Positions 8,297-19,088 of a stretch of 64,000 nt of DNA are shown here, piece by piece (the first letter of the stretch is position 1; each line of letters begins with the position of its first letter). The translations under genes were made by a program, and so were the position numbers. Source of the DNA: Paradevosia shaoguanensis (GTDB taxonomy: Bacteria > Pseudomonadota > Alphaproteobacteria > Rhizobiales > Devosiaceae); contig NZ_CP068983.1 in assembly GCF_016801025.1 (NCBI RefSeq), forward strand, positions 1,178,001 to 1,242,000, given 5' to 3'. The notes beneath the pieces were generated by a model. That model was not told the DNA's origin and searched no databases. It worked only from the letters and a program-made list of their open reading frames with translations.

Positions 8297-9529
8297 TTAG
8301 CGCGCCGCCCGTCCCTTGCCGATCGGCGGCAGGAACACCGTCAGCAGGCCGAGCAGCGGCAGGTAGGCGCAGAGCCTGAAGACGAATTCGATGCTCGTGC
8401 GGTCGGCCACGATGCCAAGCACCGCCGCGCCCACGCCGCCGATACCGAAGGCGAGGCCGAAGAAGAGGCCCGCCACCAGCCCCACCCGGCCCGGCACCAG
8501 TTCCTGCGCGAAGACCACGATGGCCGAGAAAGCCGAGGCCAGGATCACGCCGATGATGAAGGTAAGGATCACCGTCCAGGTGAAATCGACGAAGGGCAGC
8601 ACCAGCGTGAAGGGCAGCGCGCCCAGGATCGAGAACCAGATGGTGAAGCGCGTTCCGAACCGGTCCATCACCGGCCCGCCGGCCACCGTGCCGATAGCGA
8701 CGGCGCCCAGGAACACGAAGAGCAGTATCTGCGCGTCCTGGACCGACACGCCGAACCGGTCGATGACGTAGAAGGTGTAAAAGCTCGAAATGCTGGTCAT
8801 GTAGAGGTGCTTGGAGAGCGTCAGCAGCACGAGGATGCCGATGGTGCGGATCACCACCGCCTTGGGCAGCACCAGAGCCGGGGCCAGGGCCTTTCGTCCG
8901 GCATTGGCCGCCCGGTGCGCTGCGTACCAGCGGCCGACGCCGTAGAGCACGACCATGCCGACAAGCGCGATGACCGAGAACCAGGAAACGCTCACCTGTC
9001 CGCGCGGCAACACGATGAAGGCGGCGAGCAACGGCCCGATGGCCGAGCCGATATTGCCGCCCACCTGGAAGAGCGATTGCGCCAGCCCGTGCCGCCCGCC
9101 CGAAGCCAACCGCGCGACGCGCGAGGCCTCCGGGTGGAAGACCGAGGAGCCGAGGCCCACGAAGCTAGCGCCGACCAGCAGCACCCAATAGGAGTGGGCG
9201 AAGGCGAGGAAGAGGAGGCCGATGAGCGTGAAGCCCATGCCGACCGCCAGCGAATAGGGCAACGGGCGCTTGTCTGTATAGATGCCGACCACCGGCTGCA
9301 GCAGCGAGGCAGTGACCTGGAACACGAAGCCCAGGATGCCGATCTGCGTGAAATCGAGCCCGTAGCCATCCTTGAGCATCGGATAGAGCGCCGGAATAAG
9401 CGACTGCATGGTGTCGTTGAGGAGGTGCCCGAGGCTGACAGCCATGATGACGGCGAACGCCGTTTCGCCGGCCTGGCTCTGCGCGGGCGGAACGGCCTGC
9501 TGCTGTGCGGGCGCTGTAGTGTCGGCCAC
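8297..9529 (-). CDS. fsr: MFS exporter, fosmidomycin-resistance (Fsr) type
   Basis: Twelve-helix major facilitator of 410 aa in the inner membrane. Family hallmarks are VSLGHLLNDTMQSLIPALYP near the N-terminus, the loop DKRPLPYSLAVGMG, and GLGSSVFHPEASRVARLAS, all characteristic of Fsr-like drug exporters. The first 22 residues are a Gln/Pro/Ala-rich cytoplasmic leader. It is divergently transcribed from an AraC-family regulator with 92 bp or less between them, which suggests local control. Physiological substrate unknown. Confidence 0.9.
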   Translation of the reverse strand: MADTTAPAQQQAVPPAQSQAGETAFAVIMAVSLGHLLNDTMQSLIPALYPMLKDGYGLDFTQIGILGFVFQVTASLLQPVVGIYTDKRPLPYSLAVGMGFTLIGLLFLAFAHSYWVLLVGASFVGLGSSVFHPEASRVARLASGGRHGLAQSLFQVGGNIGSAIGPLLAAFIVLPRGQVSVSWFSVIALVGMVVLYGVGRWYAAHRAANAGRKALAPALVLPKAVVIRTIGILVLLTLSKHLYMTSISSFYTFYVIDRFGVSVQDAQILLFVFLGAVAIGTVAGGPVMDRFGTRFTIWFSILGALPFTLVLPFVDFTWTVILTFIIGVILASAFSAIVVFAQELVPGRVGLVAGLFFGLAFGIGGVGAAVLGIVADRTSIEFVFRLCAYLPLLGLLTVFLPPIGKGRAAR

Positions 9530-9621
9530 GATTGAATACTCCTTGAAACGAGCGCCTTCCTTAGTCCGATTGCATGCGCCCTGCTTTCGTGCTCTGGTCC
9601 ATTACTTTCGCGAGTGGGCCA

Positions 9622-10425
9622 ATGCGTATCAAACAGGAGATCGATCTCGAGCGACTGCACGCCAACCGGCTCGCCGCCATCGAGGCGTCCTCGGGGCTGA
9701 TCGTGGCCATACCCGCCCACTACCCGGCCGGCTACCATGTCAAGCCGCACCATCATACCCGGGCGCAATTGCTTTATGCGCGCACGGGCGTGGTCATGGT
9801 CACCTCAGTCGTCGGCCGCTGGATGGTACCGCCCGAGCACGCCCTCTGGATACCGCCCGATATCCAGCACTCGGTCGAGATGCTGGCAGGCGTCAATATG
9901 CTCTCCATTTATGTGCAGCCCGGCGCCGTTCCCGACCTGCCCGGCGAAATCCGTGTCGTGGCGCTCGACGATCTCACTCGGGCACTGATCGTCGAAGCCG
10001 TCGCCTTGCCCTTCGACAGCGAGCCCGATCACCGCGCCCGCCTCGTTACCGCCCTGCTTCTCGACGGCATCCCCCGGCTGCCGGAAGCGCCACTCGGCCT
10101 GCCCTTTCCTTCCGAGCCCCGCCTCGCCGCGCTTTGCCGCCGCTTCATTGACAAGCCGTCGCCCCATCTCGTCATCGACGACTGGGCCGACGAGCTTGCC
10201 ATGAGCCGCCGCACCTTCACCCGCGCCTTCCGGCGCGAAACGGGGCTGAGCCTTTCCACCTGGCGCCAGCAGGCCTGCCTCTTCACCGCCCTGCCCCGGC
10301 TGGCGGATGGAGAGGCGGTGACCAGCGTGGCGCTCGATCTCGGCTATGAGAGCGTGGCGGCCTTCACGACGATGTTCAAACGCATGCTCGGCGCTCCGCC
10401 GCGGGGGTATTTCGAGGGGAACTGA
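9622..10425 (+). CDS. AraC-family transcriptional regulator
   Basis: A 267-aa regulator. The N-terminal cupin (HVKPHHHTRAQLLYARTG and IPPDIQHSVEM) binds an effector. The C-terminal double helix-turn-helix spans about residues 165-267 (DDWADELAMSRRTFTRAFRR, then VTSVALDLGYESVAAFTTMF). I chose the ATG at 9622, giving MRIKQEIDLERLH; an in-frame start 48 bp upstream would add residues without domain match. Divergent from the Fsr-type exporter, its likely target. Confidence 0.88.
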   Translation: MRIKQEIDLERLHANRLAAIEASSGLIVAIPAHYPAGYHVKPHHHTRAQLLYARTGVVMVTSVVGRWMVPPEHALWIPPDIQHSVEMLAGVNMLSIYVQPGAVPDLPGEIRVVALDDLTRALIVEAVALPFDSEPDHRARLVTALLLDGIPRLPEAPLGLPFPSEPRLAALCRRFIDKPSPHLVIDDWADELAMSRRTFTRAFRRETGLSLSTWRQQACLFTALPRLADGEAVTSVALDLGYESVAAFTTMFKRMLGAPPRGYFEGN

Positions 10426-10432
10426 GTCCCTG

Positions 10433-10531
10433 CCCCTCCCTAACCCTCCCTACAAGGGGGAGGGTGGGTGTCTTTGGCGAAATAGAGCAGCAAACCCCAC
10501 CTCCCCCTTGTGAGGAGGGCCAGGGAGGGGG
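10433..10531. repeat. Palindromic GGGAGGG-rich repeat (REP/BIME-like)
   Basis: Left arm 10433-10468 and right arm 10496-10531 form an imperfect inverted repeat of about 36 bp. Arms contain CCCTCCCTAACCCTCCC and its near-complement GGAGGGCCAGGGAGGGG, with CAAGGGGGAGG at the inner side. The centre of about 27 bp is unpaired. It lies right after the AraC stop, and could end transcription or be one copy of a dispersed genomic repeat. Only one copy is seen in this window. Confidence 0.7.
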
Positions 10532-10622
10532 TGAGCCACACGCACCACACCCGATCCAACATTCCCCTTGCATCGTTACACACAGCCTGTTTCATACCCC
10601 CGCCTTTCCACGGGAGGATGCT

Positions 10623-11561
10623 TTGGCAAAACGGAAGATCGCGGTTATCGGCATCGGCAAGATCTCGCAGGATCAGCACCTGCCGGTCATCGACAAGAGC
10701 AAGGACTTCGAGCTTGCCGCCTGCGTGTCCACGCGCGGCATCGGTCATGGCGATGTCCCGGTCTTCAAGACTGCCGCCGAGCTCTACCGCGCTATGCCCG
10801 AGGTCAACCTCGTCGCCGTCTGCACCCCGCCCTCGGTCCGCCACGCCATCGTTCGCGAGGCGCTGGACTACGGCAAGGACGTGCTGATGGAAAAGCCGCC
10901 GACCCCGACCATTTCCGAACTCGACGACCTCAGGGCCTACGCCAGGAAGAAGAACCTCGTGCTCTTCCAGACCTGGCATTCGCGCTACAACGCCGCCGTC
11001 GACAAGGCCAAGTCGATCCTCAAGAAGCAGGGCGTGGCGTCCGTCCGCATCGACTGGCGCGAAAGCGTGCGCAAGTGGCATCCGGGCCAGGATTGGGTGT
11101 GGGAAGCCGGCGGCTTCGGCGTCTGCGATCCAGGCATCAACGCGCTCTCGATCTTCACCAAGATCATGCCGTTCCCGGTCTTCGTCAAAAGCGCCGTGCT
11201 GAAATTCCCGGCCAACCGGCAGAGCCCGGTCGACGCCGAAATCGTCTTCAAGTCCGCCGAGCCGCACCAGCCCGAAATGAGCGCAGGCTTTAACTGGCTC
11301 GAGGAGTCGGGCGAGATCTGGACCATCACCATCCAGACGCTCGAGGGCAACGAGCTCAAGCTCGAAAAGGGCGGCACAATCCTCAAGGTCAACGGCAAGA
11401 CCAAGGTCGAGCAGCCGTCCGAAGAATACGAGCGGATCTACGAGCACTTCGCCGAGCTCCTCAAAAAGGGCAAGAGCGAAGTCGAGGACGCCCCCCTGCG
11501 CCTCACCGCCGACGCATTCCTCCTTGCCTCGCGCTATAACGTGGACGAGTTCCACTGGTAG
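10623..11561 (+). CDS. L-arabinose/D-galactose 1-dehydrogenase (Gfo/Idh/MocA family)
   Basis: NAD(P)-dependent oxidation of an aldose to its 1,4-lactone, first step of the non-phosphorylated (De Ley-Doudoroff/Weimberg) route. 312 aa. The N-terminal Rossmann motif is VIGIGKISQDQHLPVI; the catalytic Lys motif is MEKPPTPT. The segments LFQTWHSRYNAAVDKA, RKWHPGQDWVWEAGG and GVCDPGINALSI match what I recall of the Azospirillum brasilense L-arabinose 1-dehydrogenase, which also accepts D-galactose. I choose a TTG start at 10623, with GGGAGGA a few bases upstream; there is no in-frame ATG near it. Preference for arabinose or galactose is undecided. Confidence 0.85.
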   Translation: MAKRKIAVIGIGKISQDQHLPVIDKSKDFELAACVSTRGIGHGDVPVFKTAAELYRAMPEVNLVAVCTPPSVRHAIVREALDYGKDVLMEKPPTPTISELDDLRAYARKKNLVLFQTWHSRYNAAVDKAKSILKKQGVASVRIDWRESVRKWHPGQDWVWEAGGFGVCDPGINALSIFTKIMPFPVFVKSAVLKFPANRQSPVDAEIVFKSAEPHQPEMSAGFNWLEESGEIWTITIQTLEGNELKLEKGGTILKVNGKTKVEQPSEEYERIYEHFAELLKKGKSEVEDAPLRLTADAFLLASRYNVDEFHW

Positions 11562-11617
11562 ACTGAGACCGGCTCTCCGGCTTAACCTCCCCGGCAGGTT
11601 CCGGGGAGGAATTGTCC

Positions 11618-12115
11618 ATGTACGACAACATGAAGGGCTCGACCCACCCGCTGGCGGTCCCCGAGATCGCGGTGATGGCCGTGCCCGATGACGAACGCGT
11701 CTGGGTGCCGCAGGCCGAGGGCGTCTGGTTTCGCCCCCTCATGCTCAACACCCGCCAGGGCCAGTGGTGCAATCTCCTGCGCGTCCGCCGCGCCGGCATC
11801 CTTTCACGCCACCTCCATCCCTCGCCCGTCCACGGCTACGTCATCAAGGGCCGCTGGCACTATCTCGAACACGATTGGGTGGCCGAAACCGGCTCCTACG
11901 TCTTCGAGCCGCCCGGCGAAATCCACACCCTCACCGTCCCCGAGGACTGCGAGGAAATGATCACCTTCTTCAACATTTCCGGCTGCATGATTTATCTTGA
12001 TGAAGACAACCGTCAGGTCGGGCTGGAAGACGTCTTCACCAAGATCGACATGTGCCGGCGCCACTATGTGAGAGCGGGTCTGGGCGCGGATTATGTGGAT
12101 CAGTTCGTGCGGTGA
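11618..12115 (+). CDS. Cupin protein, 2,4'-dihydroxyacetophenone dioxygenase family
   Basis: A 165-aa single-domain cupin. The metal-binding motif is visible as LSRHLHPSPVHGYVIKG and GSYVFEPPGEIHTL. The overall pattern matches the family named after 2,4'-dihydroxyacetophenone dioxygenase, but most members are of unproven function, and an aromatic substrate is not supported by the neighbours. The ATG at 11618 has GGGGAGGA about 9 bp upstream. It lies between a sugar dehydrogenase and an SDR and is probably cotranscribed, so a role in sugar or sugar-acid handling is possible. Confidence 0.75.
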   Translation: MYDNMKGSTHPLAVPEIAVMAVPDDERVWVPQAEGVWFRPLMLNTRQGQWCNLLRVRRAGILSRHLHPSPVHGYVIKGRWHYLEHDWVAETGSYVFEPPGEIHTLTVPEDCEEMITFFNISGCMIYLDEDNRQVGLEDVFTKIDMCRRHYVRAGLGADYVDQFVR

Positions 12116-12153
12116 TTGTGGCAGCCCCGAACTCAAACCCTGACGAGGACACC

Positions 12154-12891
12154 ATGACCGGCACCTGGGCATTGGACTATTTCGACGGCAAGGCCGTTCT
12201 CGTTTCCGGCGGCACCTCCGGCATTGGTCTGGCCATAGCCGGTGCCTTCGCCGAGGCCGGCGCAAAGGTCTTCGCGACCGGTGTCGGCAAGGCCGAACTC
12301 GAAGCGGCCCGGGTCGAAAGGCCCTTCATCGATTTCGCCGAACTCGACGTCCGCGAAGACCTCGCCATCGACGAATTCGTCAACGGAATCGAAAACCTCG
12401 ACGTCCTCGTCAATTGCGCCGGCATCATCCGGCGCGGCGACGAGCATGATCCGGACGTCTTCGCCGAAGTCGTCGACGTCAACCTCACCGGCACCATGCG
12501 GCTCTGCGCTGCCTGCCGGCCGCTGCTGGCCCGACAGGGCGGCGCCATTCTCAATACGGCTTCCGTGCTCTCTTTTTTCGGAGGCGGTCTCGTGCCGGGC
12601 TATTCGGCCTCCAAGGGCGGCATTTCCCAGCTCACCCGGTCGCTGGCCATCGCCTATGCGCCCGAAAACATCCGCGTCAACGCCATCGCTCCAGGCTGGA
12701 TCGAGACCCCGCTCACCAACGCCCTGCGCGAGGACGAGATCCGCAACAGCGCCATCCTCGGCCGCACGCCGATGGGTCGCTGGGGACGGCCCGACGACCT
12801 TACCGGCGCCGCGCTCTTCCTCTGCTCGCCGCTCGCCGGCTTCATCACCGGCGCCATCCTGCCCGTGGACGGGGGCTATCTGTCTGTCTGA
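12154..12891 (+). CDS. Short-chain dehydrogenase/reductase
   Basis: A classical SDR of 245 aa. The cofactor motif is SGGTSGIG (TGxxxGxG type with Ser first), then NCAG, the catalytic Ser in NTASVLS and YSASKGG (Tyr and Lys), and the C-terminal VDGGYLSV. It ends the operon with the aldose dehydrogenase and cupin. A role in oxidising a sugar acid is plausible but not shown. Its last 16 bp overlap the convergent minus-strand gene that ends at 12876. Confidence 0.87.
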   Translation: MTGTWALDYFDGKAVLVSGGTSGIGLAIAGAFAEAGAKVFATGVGKAELEAARVERPFIDFAELDVREDLAIDEFVNGIENLDVLVNCAGIIRRGDEHDPDVFAEVVDVNLTGTMRLCAACRPLLARQGGAILNTASVLSFFGGGLVPGYSASKGGISQLTRSLAIAYAPENIRVNAIAPGWIETPLTNALREDEIRNSAILGRTPMGRWGRPDDLTGAALFLCSPLAGFITGAILPVDGGYLSV

Positions 12892-13415
12892 GGACGCCGG
12901 CGCGGCACGGGCGGCACGATGTCGGCCGGGGTTTTCTGCCCCGCCTCCGTTCGTGGCGCGCAGAAATAGAGGGCCTGCCTGATTGCCTGCAGCGAGCCAG
13001 AAAGCGGCAGCCGCGAACTGTTGCCCCGCGAGCCGTCGACCGGCTCGATATAGCCGGTTTCGCCCTGCTCGATCGCTTCGATGATCCCGGCCACATCGCC
13101 CTCGAGCCGCGACCCATAGGGCGAAGTATCGGGCACCGCGATCGCCGGAAAATTCTGCCGATCGAAGGTCAATTCCCAGCGCCCGGCCGGGCCGCCCGCA
13201 CGACTGGTGTGGAGATGAAGCGCCACCGAAAAGTCGTCGGCGCAACGGACCGCCAGGCAGGTAAAGCTTACGTTCGTGCTGTCGACCGTGCAGCCCAGGG
13301 CCGCGCGGTCGCCTTCGCCGGCCAGCGGCGAAAAGTGCCAGCCCGGCTCCTCGCCAGAAGCGGCAGCGGCACTCATCAGCACCAGCACCACCCAGGCGAG
13401 AAGCTGGCTCGGCAT
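12876..13415 (-). CDS. Secreted protein of unknown function
   Basis: A 179-aa protein with a Sec signal peptide (MPSQLLAWVVLVLMSAAAAS-GEEPG). The mature part has three or more Cys (GCTVDSTNVSFTCLAVRC) that could form disulfides in the periplasm, and ends in a basic Pro/Arg tail. I do not recognise a family. The ATG lies 1 base beyond the stop of the upstream aldo/keto reductase gene, so the two are probably one operon. Confidence 0.7.
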   Translation of the reverse strand: MPSQLLAWVVLVLMSAAAASGEEPGWHFSPLAGEGDRAALGCTVDSTNVSFTCLAVRCADDFSVALHLHTSRAGGPAGRWELTFDRQNFPAIAVPDTSPYGSRLEGDVAGIIEAIEQGETGYIEPVDGSRGNSSRLPLSGSLQAIRQALYFCAPRTEAGQKTPADIVPPVPRRRPQTDR

Positions 13416-13416
13416 C

Positions 13417-14358
13417 TTACTTGCCTGCGTCGTTGAGGAGCTTCACGTCCTCAGCCGCCAGCGTCAGCCGCGCGCCTCGCACGAGGCTCTGGAGCTGCGC
13501 GGTGGACGTGGCAGAAGCCAGCGGCGCCGCCACGCCCGGCTGTGCCGCCACCCAGGCCAGCGCGATCTCCGGCAACGCCGCGCCGGTGCGCCTGGACACA
13601 TCGTCCATCGCCGCCAGCACTTTCAGGCCCTTGTCGTTGAAATAGCGCTGCACCGAACCCGACCGCGCCCCGACCAGGTCTTCCGGCTTGCGGTATTTGC
13701 CGGAGAGGAACCCGGCCGCGAGTCCGTAATAGGTGATGGCGGAGAGACCGTTCTTGATCAGCAGGTCCTGCACGTCGCCCTCGTATTTGTCGCGGGTGAC
13801 GAGGTTGTATTCGTTCTGCAGCGTCTCGTAGCGCGGCAGTCCCAGTTCGTCGGCAAGCCTGAGGGCTTCGCCGAGCAGGGCCGTGTCGTAGTTGGAGGCG
13901 CCGATATAGCGGACCTTGCCCGCCTTGATCAGCTTGTCATAGGCCGTGAGCGTCTCTTCCTGGGTCACGGTCGGGTCGGGCCAATGGCTCTGGTAGAGGT
14001 CGATATAGTCCGTCTGCAGGCGCTTGAGCGAACCCTCGACCGCCTCTGCGATCCACTTGGCCGACAGATCACGCTTGCCCTGGCCCATGTCCGAGCCGAC
14101 CTTGGTGAAGATCAGGACCTTGTCGCGGTTGCCCCGCGCCTTGAGCCAGCGCCCGATGATCTTTTCCGATTCACTGTCATTGCCCGGCACCCAGCGCGAA
14201 TAGGCATCGGCGGTGTCGATGGCGGTAAATCCCTCACCCACGAAGGCATCCAGAATGTCGAACGAAGTCTTCTCGTCCGCCGTCCACCCGAACACATTGG
14301 TGCCCAGCACCAGAGGGTCAATGAACAGCTCAGAGCGGCCGAGGCGGCGCTTGGTCAT
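13417..14358 (-). CDS. Aldo/keto reductase
   Basis: NADPH-dependent oxidoreductase with a TIM-barrel fold, 313 aa. The catalytic tetrad can be read in order: Asp and Tyr in AIDTADAYSRW, Lys in LIFTKVGSD, and His in DLYQSHWPDP. It resembles the YajO/perakine-reductase-like group of bacterial AKRs. It starts MTKRRLGRSELFIDPLVLG, a standard family beginning. Substrate unknown. Confidence 0.9.
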   Translation of the reverse strand: MTKRRLGRSELFIDPLVLGTNVFGWTADEKTSFDILDAFVGEGFTAIDTADAYSRWVPGNDSESEKIIGRWLKARGNRDKVLIFTKVGSDMGQGKRDLSAKWIAEAVEGSLKRLQTDYIDLYQSHWPDPTVTQEETLTAYDKLIKAGKVRYIGASNYDTALLGEALRLADELGLPRYETLQNEYNLVTRDKYEGDVQDLLIKNGLSAITYYGLAAGFLSGKYRKPEDLVGARSGSVQRYFNDKGLKVLAAMDDVSRRTGAALPEIALAWVAAQPGVAAPLASATSTAQLQSLVRGARLTLAAEDVKLLNDAGK

Positions 14359-14582
14359 AATAGTCTCCGAATAGTCGTGAGGTTGAGGGGAGCCTTTGGA
14401 GAGAGGGGCAGGCTAAGCTGGCCGGGTGCAGGTTGCCAAGCCGGGGCGAGGGAAATCCATCGCGAAAATACGATGGAGGATAGAATAGCTGCTGGAGCTT
14501 ACCCCCCGCGCTTTATCTGGATCGCCGTTCTCGGGCTTTCCCACGAAAACGCCCCGTGGCATTGCGAAACGGGTAGGGGAGT

Positions 14583-15425
14583 TTAGCTTCTCTTGGCGTT
14601 AGGACCGAGATTGACCCAATCCGGCCGGTCGAAGAGCTTTTCCAGTCGATCGGCAATATGCGACAGCTGGCCCAGCTCGACGTAGAGGCCTCCCGAGAGT
14701 TTCAGCTCAACCGGCGAGTCGCCGCGCAAAAGGAACTCAACCGCCAGGGTGACGCGGCTGATACCGTCATTACTGGCGTGCCAGACGGAATTCCCTGACG
14801 CATCTCTCCAAACTCGCTCGCCCTCCCAGCCACGCCAATCGTCTGCCAGCGCCCTGAAAAATTCGTGAGGCCGGCCGCCGGGAGGAATACAGTAGAGTTC
14901 ATCCCAGATGCTGGTTGCCCCTGAAGCAGTGCCATTGAGGTAAGTCACGCCGACAACGGTCGTGTCATCCTCCAGGGTCGGCGAAGCGAATATGAGCTTG
15001 GCCGTCCCGGCGCCAATGAGCAGCTCCTGCCCCTGCGGCAAGAGCTTGCGGAGTGCGGCAGCGATTGCGTCGAGCTGCCCTGCATCCAGAACGATACCGC
15101 CGCGCAACTCGCGGTCGAACTCACGGAAATTGGGCCGCAATGACACGGTCATAAGTACGCGTCCCGTGCCGTCGTGTTTTGCCCGTAGCTTCAGATGGTG
15201 GTCGATATCCTCCCACTCCAAAACACCAGGCCACCCTAGCCAGTTGCGAGCCAGTTCTTCGAAGAACGGGGCCAGCGTGGGCCGCATTCCCCCTCCCTCA
15301 CAGATATCGGTGGAGCCGCTGAAGCCGCCATCGTCAAGGCGCACGAGCAAGCGGGTGAACTCGCTGTTTGTCTCCACCTGTTCAAACCGCAGCTTGCCAC
15401 CCTCGGTGCCCAACGTGACTTCCAT
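14583..15425 (-). CDS. Protein of unknown function with two tandem DUF6228-like domains
   Basis: A 280-aa cytoplasmic protein whose two halves are homologous. The first half has FFEELARNWLGWPGVLEWED, then HDGTGRVLMTVSLRP and GGIVLDAGQLDAIAAALRKL. The second has FFRALADDWRGWEGERVWRD, then NDGISRVTLAVEF and GGLYVELGQLSHIADRLEKL. This WxGW...HDG pattern matches small single-domain proteins that I know as DUF6228. Function unknown; members often lie in accessory regions. The gene has its own ribosome-binding site and sits upstream of no partner. Confidence 0.7.
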   Translation of the reverse strand: MEVTLGTEGGKLRFEQVETNSEFTRLLVRLDDGGFSGSTDICEGGGMRPTLAPFFEELARNWLGWPGVLEWEDIDHHLKLRAKHDGTGRVLMTVSLRPNFREFDRELRGGIVLDAGQLDAIAAALRKLLPQGQELLIGAGTAKLIFASPTLEDDTTVVGVTYLNGTASGATSIWDELYCIPPGGRPHEFFRALADDWRGWEGERVWRDASGNSVWHASNDGISRVTLAVEFLLRGDSPVELKLSGGLYVELGQLSHIADRLEKLFDRPDWVNLGPNAKRS

Positions 15426-15453
15426 AGCCCCTCCAAATTCCTGCCGGCGAGCC

Positions 15454-16386
15454 TTACGCCGCCCGCTCGACTTCCTCCGCCAACCTATCCTCGATCACCC
15501 GTCCCAAGCATCTGAAATCTCGCGCCAATTCCTGCGCAAAATCTCGCAGCATCGGCCGCTCAAGCACCGATTTCGAGCGCACCACCAGCGCCGTGTCGCG
15601 ATAAAGTTCCCCGAATTCGGGCGGCGCAATTTCCACTAGCTTGCCCGCAGCAATCCCGTCACGCACCGAGGATTCCAGAAAGTACCCGACGCCCTCGCCG
15701 CGCTCGACCAGCCGCAGCGCCGGCTCGACCGGCAGCTCGACGCTCGAGCGCGCCCGGCGGCAGAGGGCCGAGGCCTGGTCGGGCTCGACCTGCCACCAGA
15801 ACAGCGAAATCACCTGCGGGACGATGGCCAGCACCTCATCGATGTTCGGCGTGGGCCCGAGTTTTCGCGCGACCTCGGCCGAAACCACCAGCGGCGCGCG
15901 CTCGCGCATCACCACCAGCGGCTCGAGGTCGAGGCAGAGCGGGTCGATATTGGGCCAGCAGACGATACCCAGTTCCACCTCCCGCTCGTGCAGCATGGCG
16001 ATGATCTGCGTATGCCTACCCTCGGTCACCACCACGTCGATGCCTGGATAGTTGCGCTGGAAGCGCAGCAGCGGGTCGGTAATCAGCGGGGCGACCAGTG
16101 TGCGCAACGAGCCGATCGTCACCCGCCCGCGCTCGACGCGCCGCAAGGCCTCGCGCCCCTCCTGCGCCGTGCCGAGGATGCGGCGCGCATAGGGCAGAAA
16201 CGTCATGCCCTGGTCGGTCAGCGTCACCTGCCGCCCGCGATTGAAGAGCGTGACGCCCAGAAGATCCTCGAGCGCGCGCATGCGCATCGAGACCGTCGCC
16301 TGCGTCACGTTGAGCGCAGCCGCGGCCCTGGTGAAACTGAGGTCGCGCGCGATGCGATCGAAAGTCCTGAGCTGGTCGAGGTCCAT
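15454..16386 (-). CDS. LysR-family transcriptional regulator
   Basis: A 310-aa regulator. The N-terminal winged helix is MDLDQLRTFDRIARDLSFTR followed by AAAALNVTQATVSMRMRALE. The C-terminal periplasmic-binding-like effector domain runs from about residue 90 (RVTIGSLRTLVAPLI). It starts 188 bp from the divergent lepA, which is not a usual LysR target; its targets are therefore unknown and may lie elsewhere. Confidence 0.9.
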   Translation of the reverse strand: MDLDQLRTFDRIARDLSFTRAAAALNVTQATVSMRMRALEDLLGVTLFNRGRQVTLTDQGMTFLPYARRILGTAQEGREALRRVERGRVTIGSLRTLVAPLITDPLLRFQRNYPGIDVVVTEGRHTQIIAMLHEREVELGIVCWPNIDPLCLDLEPLVVMRERAPLVVSAEVARKLGPTPNIDEVLAIVPQVISLFWWQVEPDQASALCRRARSSVELPVEPALRLVERGEGVGYFLESSVRDGIAAGKLVEIAPPEFGELYRDTALVVRSKSVLERPMLRDFAQELARDFRCLGRVIEDRLAEEVERAA

Positions 16387-16573
16387 GGATAAGCCTCTCT
16401 TATGCCTGCCGCCGCTATCCGGCGATTGCAGCAGATTAGCATCGCATATCTTGATGCAAAATCGGCGCAGCGCGCAAAGCCCCCGTGCGGGCTGTGCATG
16501 AGCTGGCTTTCCGAGCCTTTACACCTCATAAACCATCTTTGCGGCGGCCTTTCTTTCCTGCTATCAGCGCGCC

Positions 16574-18379
<1,806 letters not shown>

Positions 18380-18405
18380 GGGCTCCAGCCCTCCTCCTGC
18401 CGGGG

Positions 18406-18960
18406 CTAGACCCTCGGCACATAGCGCATCGCCACCGCGCCCGAACCATATTCCAGCCGATCCACGAGCTTGAGGTCGAGGGGTTTTGACATCCCCGCGA
18501 ACAAGGCCGGCCCGTGGCCCATCACCTTGGGGTGGACCACGAACTCGTATTCATCGATCAGTCCCAGCTCCGCCAGTGCCATCGGCAGCTTGACCCCACC
18601 GACATAGAGCCCCGTCCTCGACTTCCGCTTGAGCTCGCGAACGGTCTCTTCCAGCTTCCCCACCGGCACGAGCTCCGCATTCCAATCCACCTGGGTCAGA
18701 GTGCTGGACACGACGTATTTCTTCGCTGCGTCGATGGTTTGAGCGAACGGCATCATCCAATCGGCCATCCAGTCCGGCCGTCCGGCCGACAGCCGCCACG
18801 CCGATTCCATCATCCCGTAAGTCACCCGCCCAAACAGCAGCGCATCAGCCCGCGCAATCGTCGCGGCCGCCCGACGATGCAATTCCTCGTCCGGCTCAAT
18901 GGTCCGATGATCGCAGCAGCCGTCGAGCGTGAGGTTGATGGAGTAGCGGAGTGGGGCCAT
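18406..18960 (-). CDS. Dihydrofolate reductase-like protein (RibD C-terminal domain)
   Basis: A 184-aa protein with the bacterial bifunctional deaminase-reductase C-terminal fold. It starts MAPLRYSINLTLDGCCDHRT and contains DALLFGRVTYGMME and YVVSSTLTQVDWN, then GLYVGGVKLPMALAELGLID, which is the NADPH-binding segment. Proteins like this (YyaP/YwjB) are common orphans; a role in riboflavin or folate synthesis is not supported by the neighbours. The start is 128 bp from the divergent next gene. Confidence 0.88.
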   Translation of the reverse strand: MAPLRYSINLTLDGCCDHRTIEPDEELHRRAAATIARADALLFGRVTYGMMESAWRLSAGRPDWMADWMMPFAQTIDAAKKYVVSSTLTQVDWNAELVPVGKLEETVRELKRKSRTGLYVGGVKLPMALAELGLIDEYEFVVHPKVMGHGPALFAGMSKPLDLKLVDRLEYGSGAVAMRYVPRV

Positions 18961-19088
18961 GGGTGGAGGATGGCATGGGTAGGGGTGGATGGGAAGGGCG
19001 AGGCACAACTGGCCTCCGCGCCGCGAGACCACTTATCCCCCCTCCCCGCCACTCGGCCCAGACTCTCCCCCACACCAAGGAGAGTCCC

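Noticed and set aside
11618-12115. Assignment of the cupin as a true dihydroxyacetophenone dioxygenase in aromatic degradation
   Set aside because: The family name fits, but the neighbours are sugar enzymes and no aromatic pathway genes are nearby.
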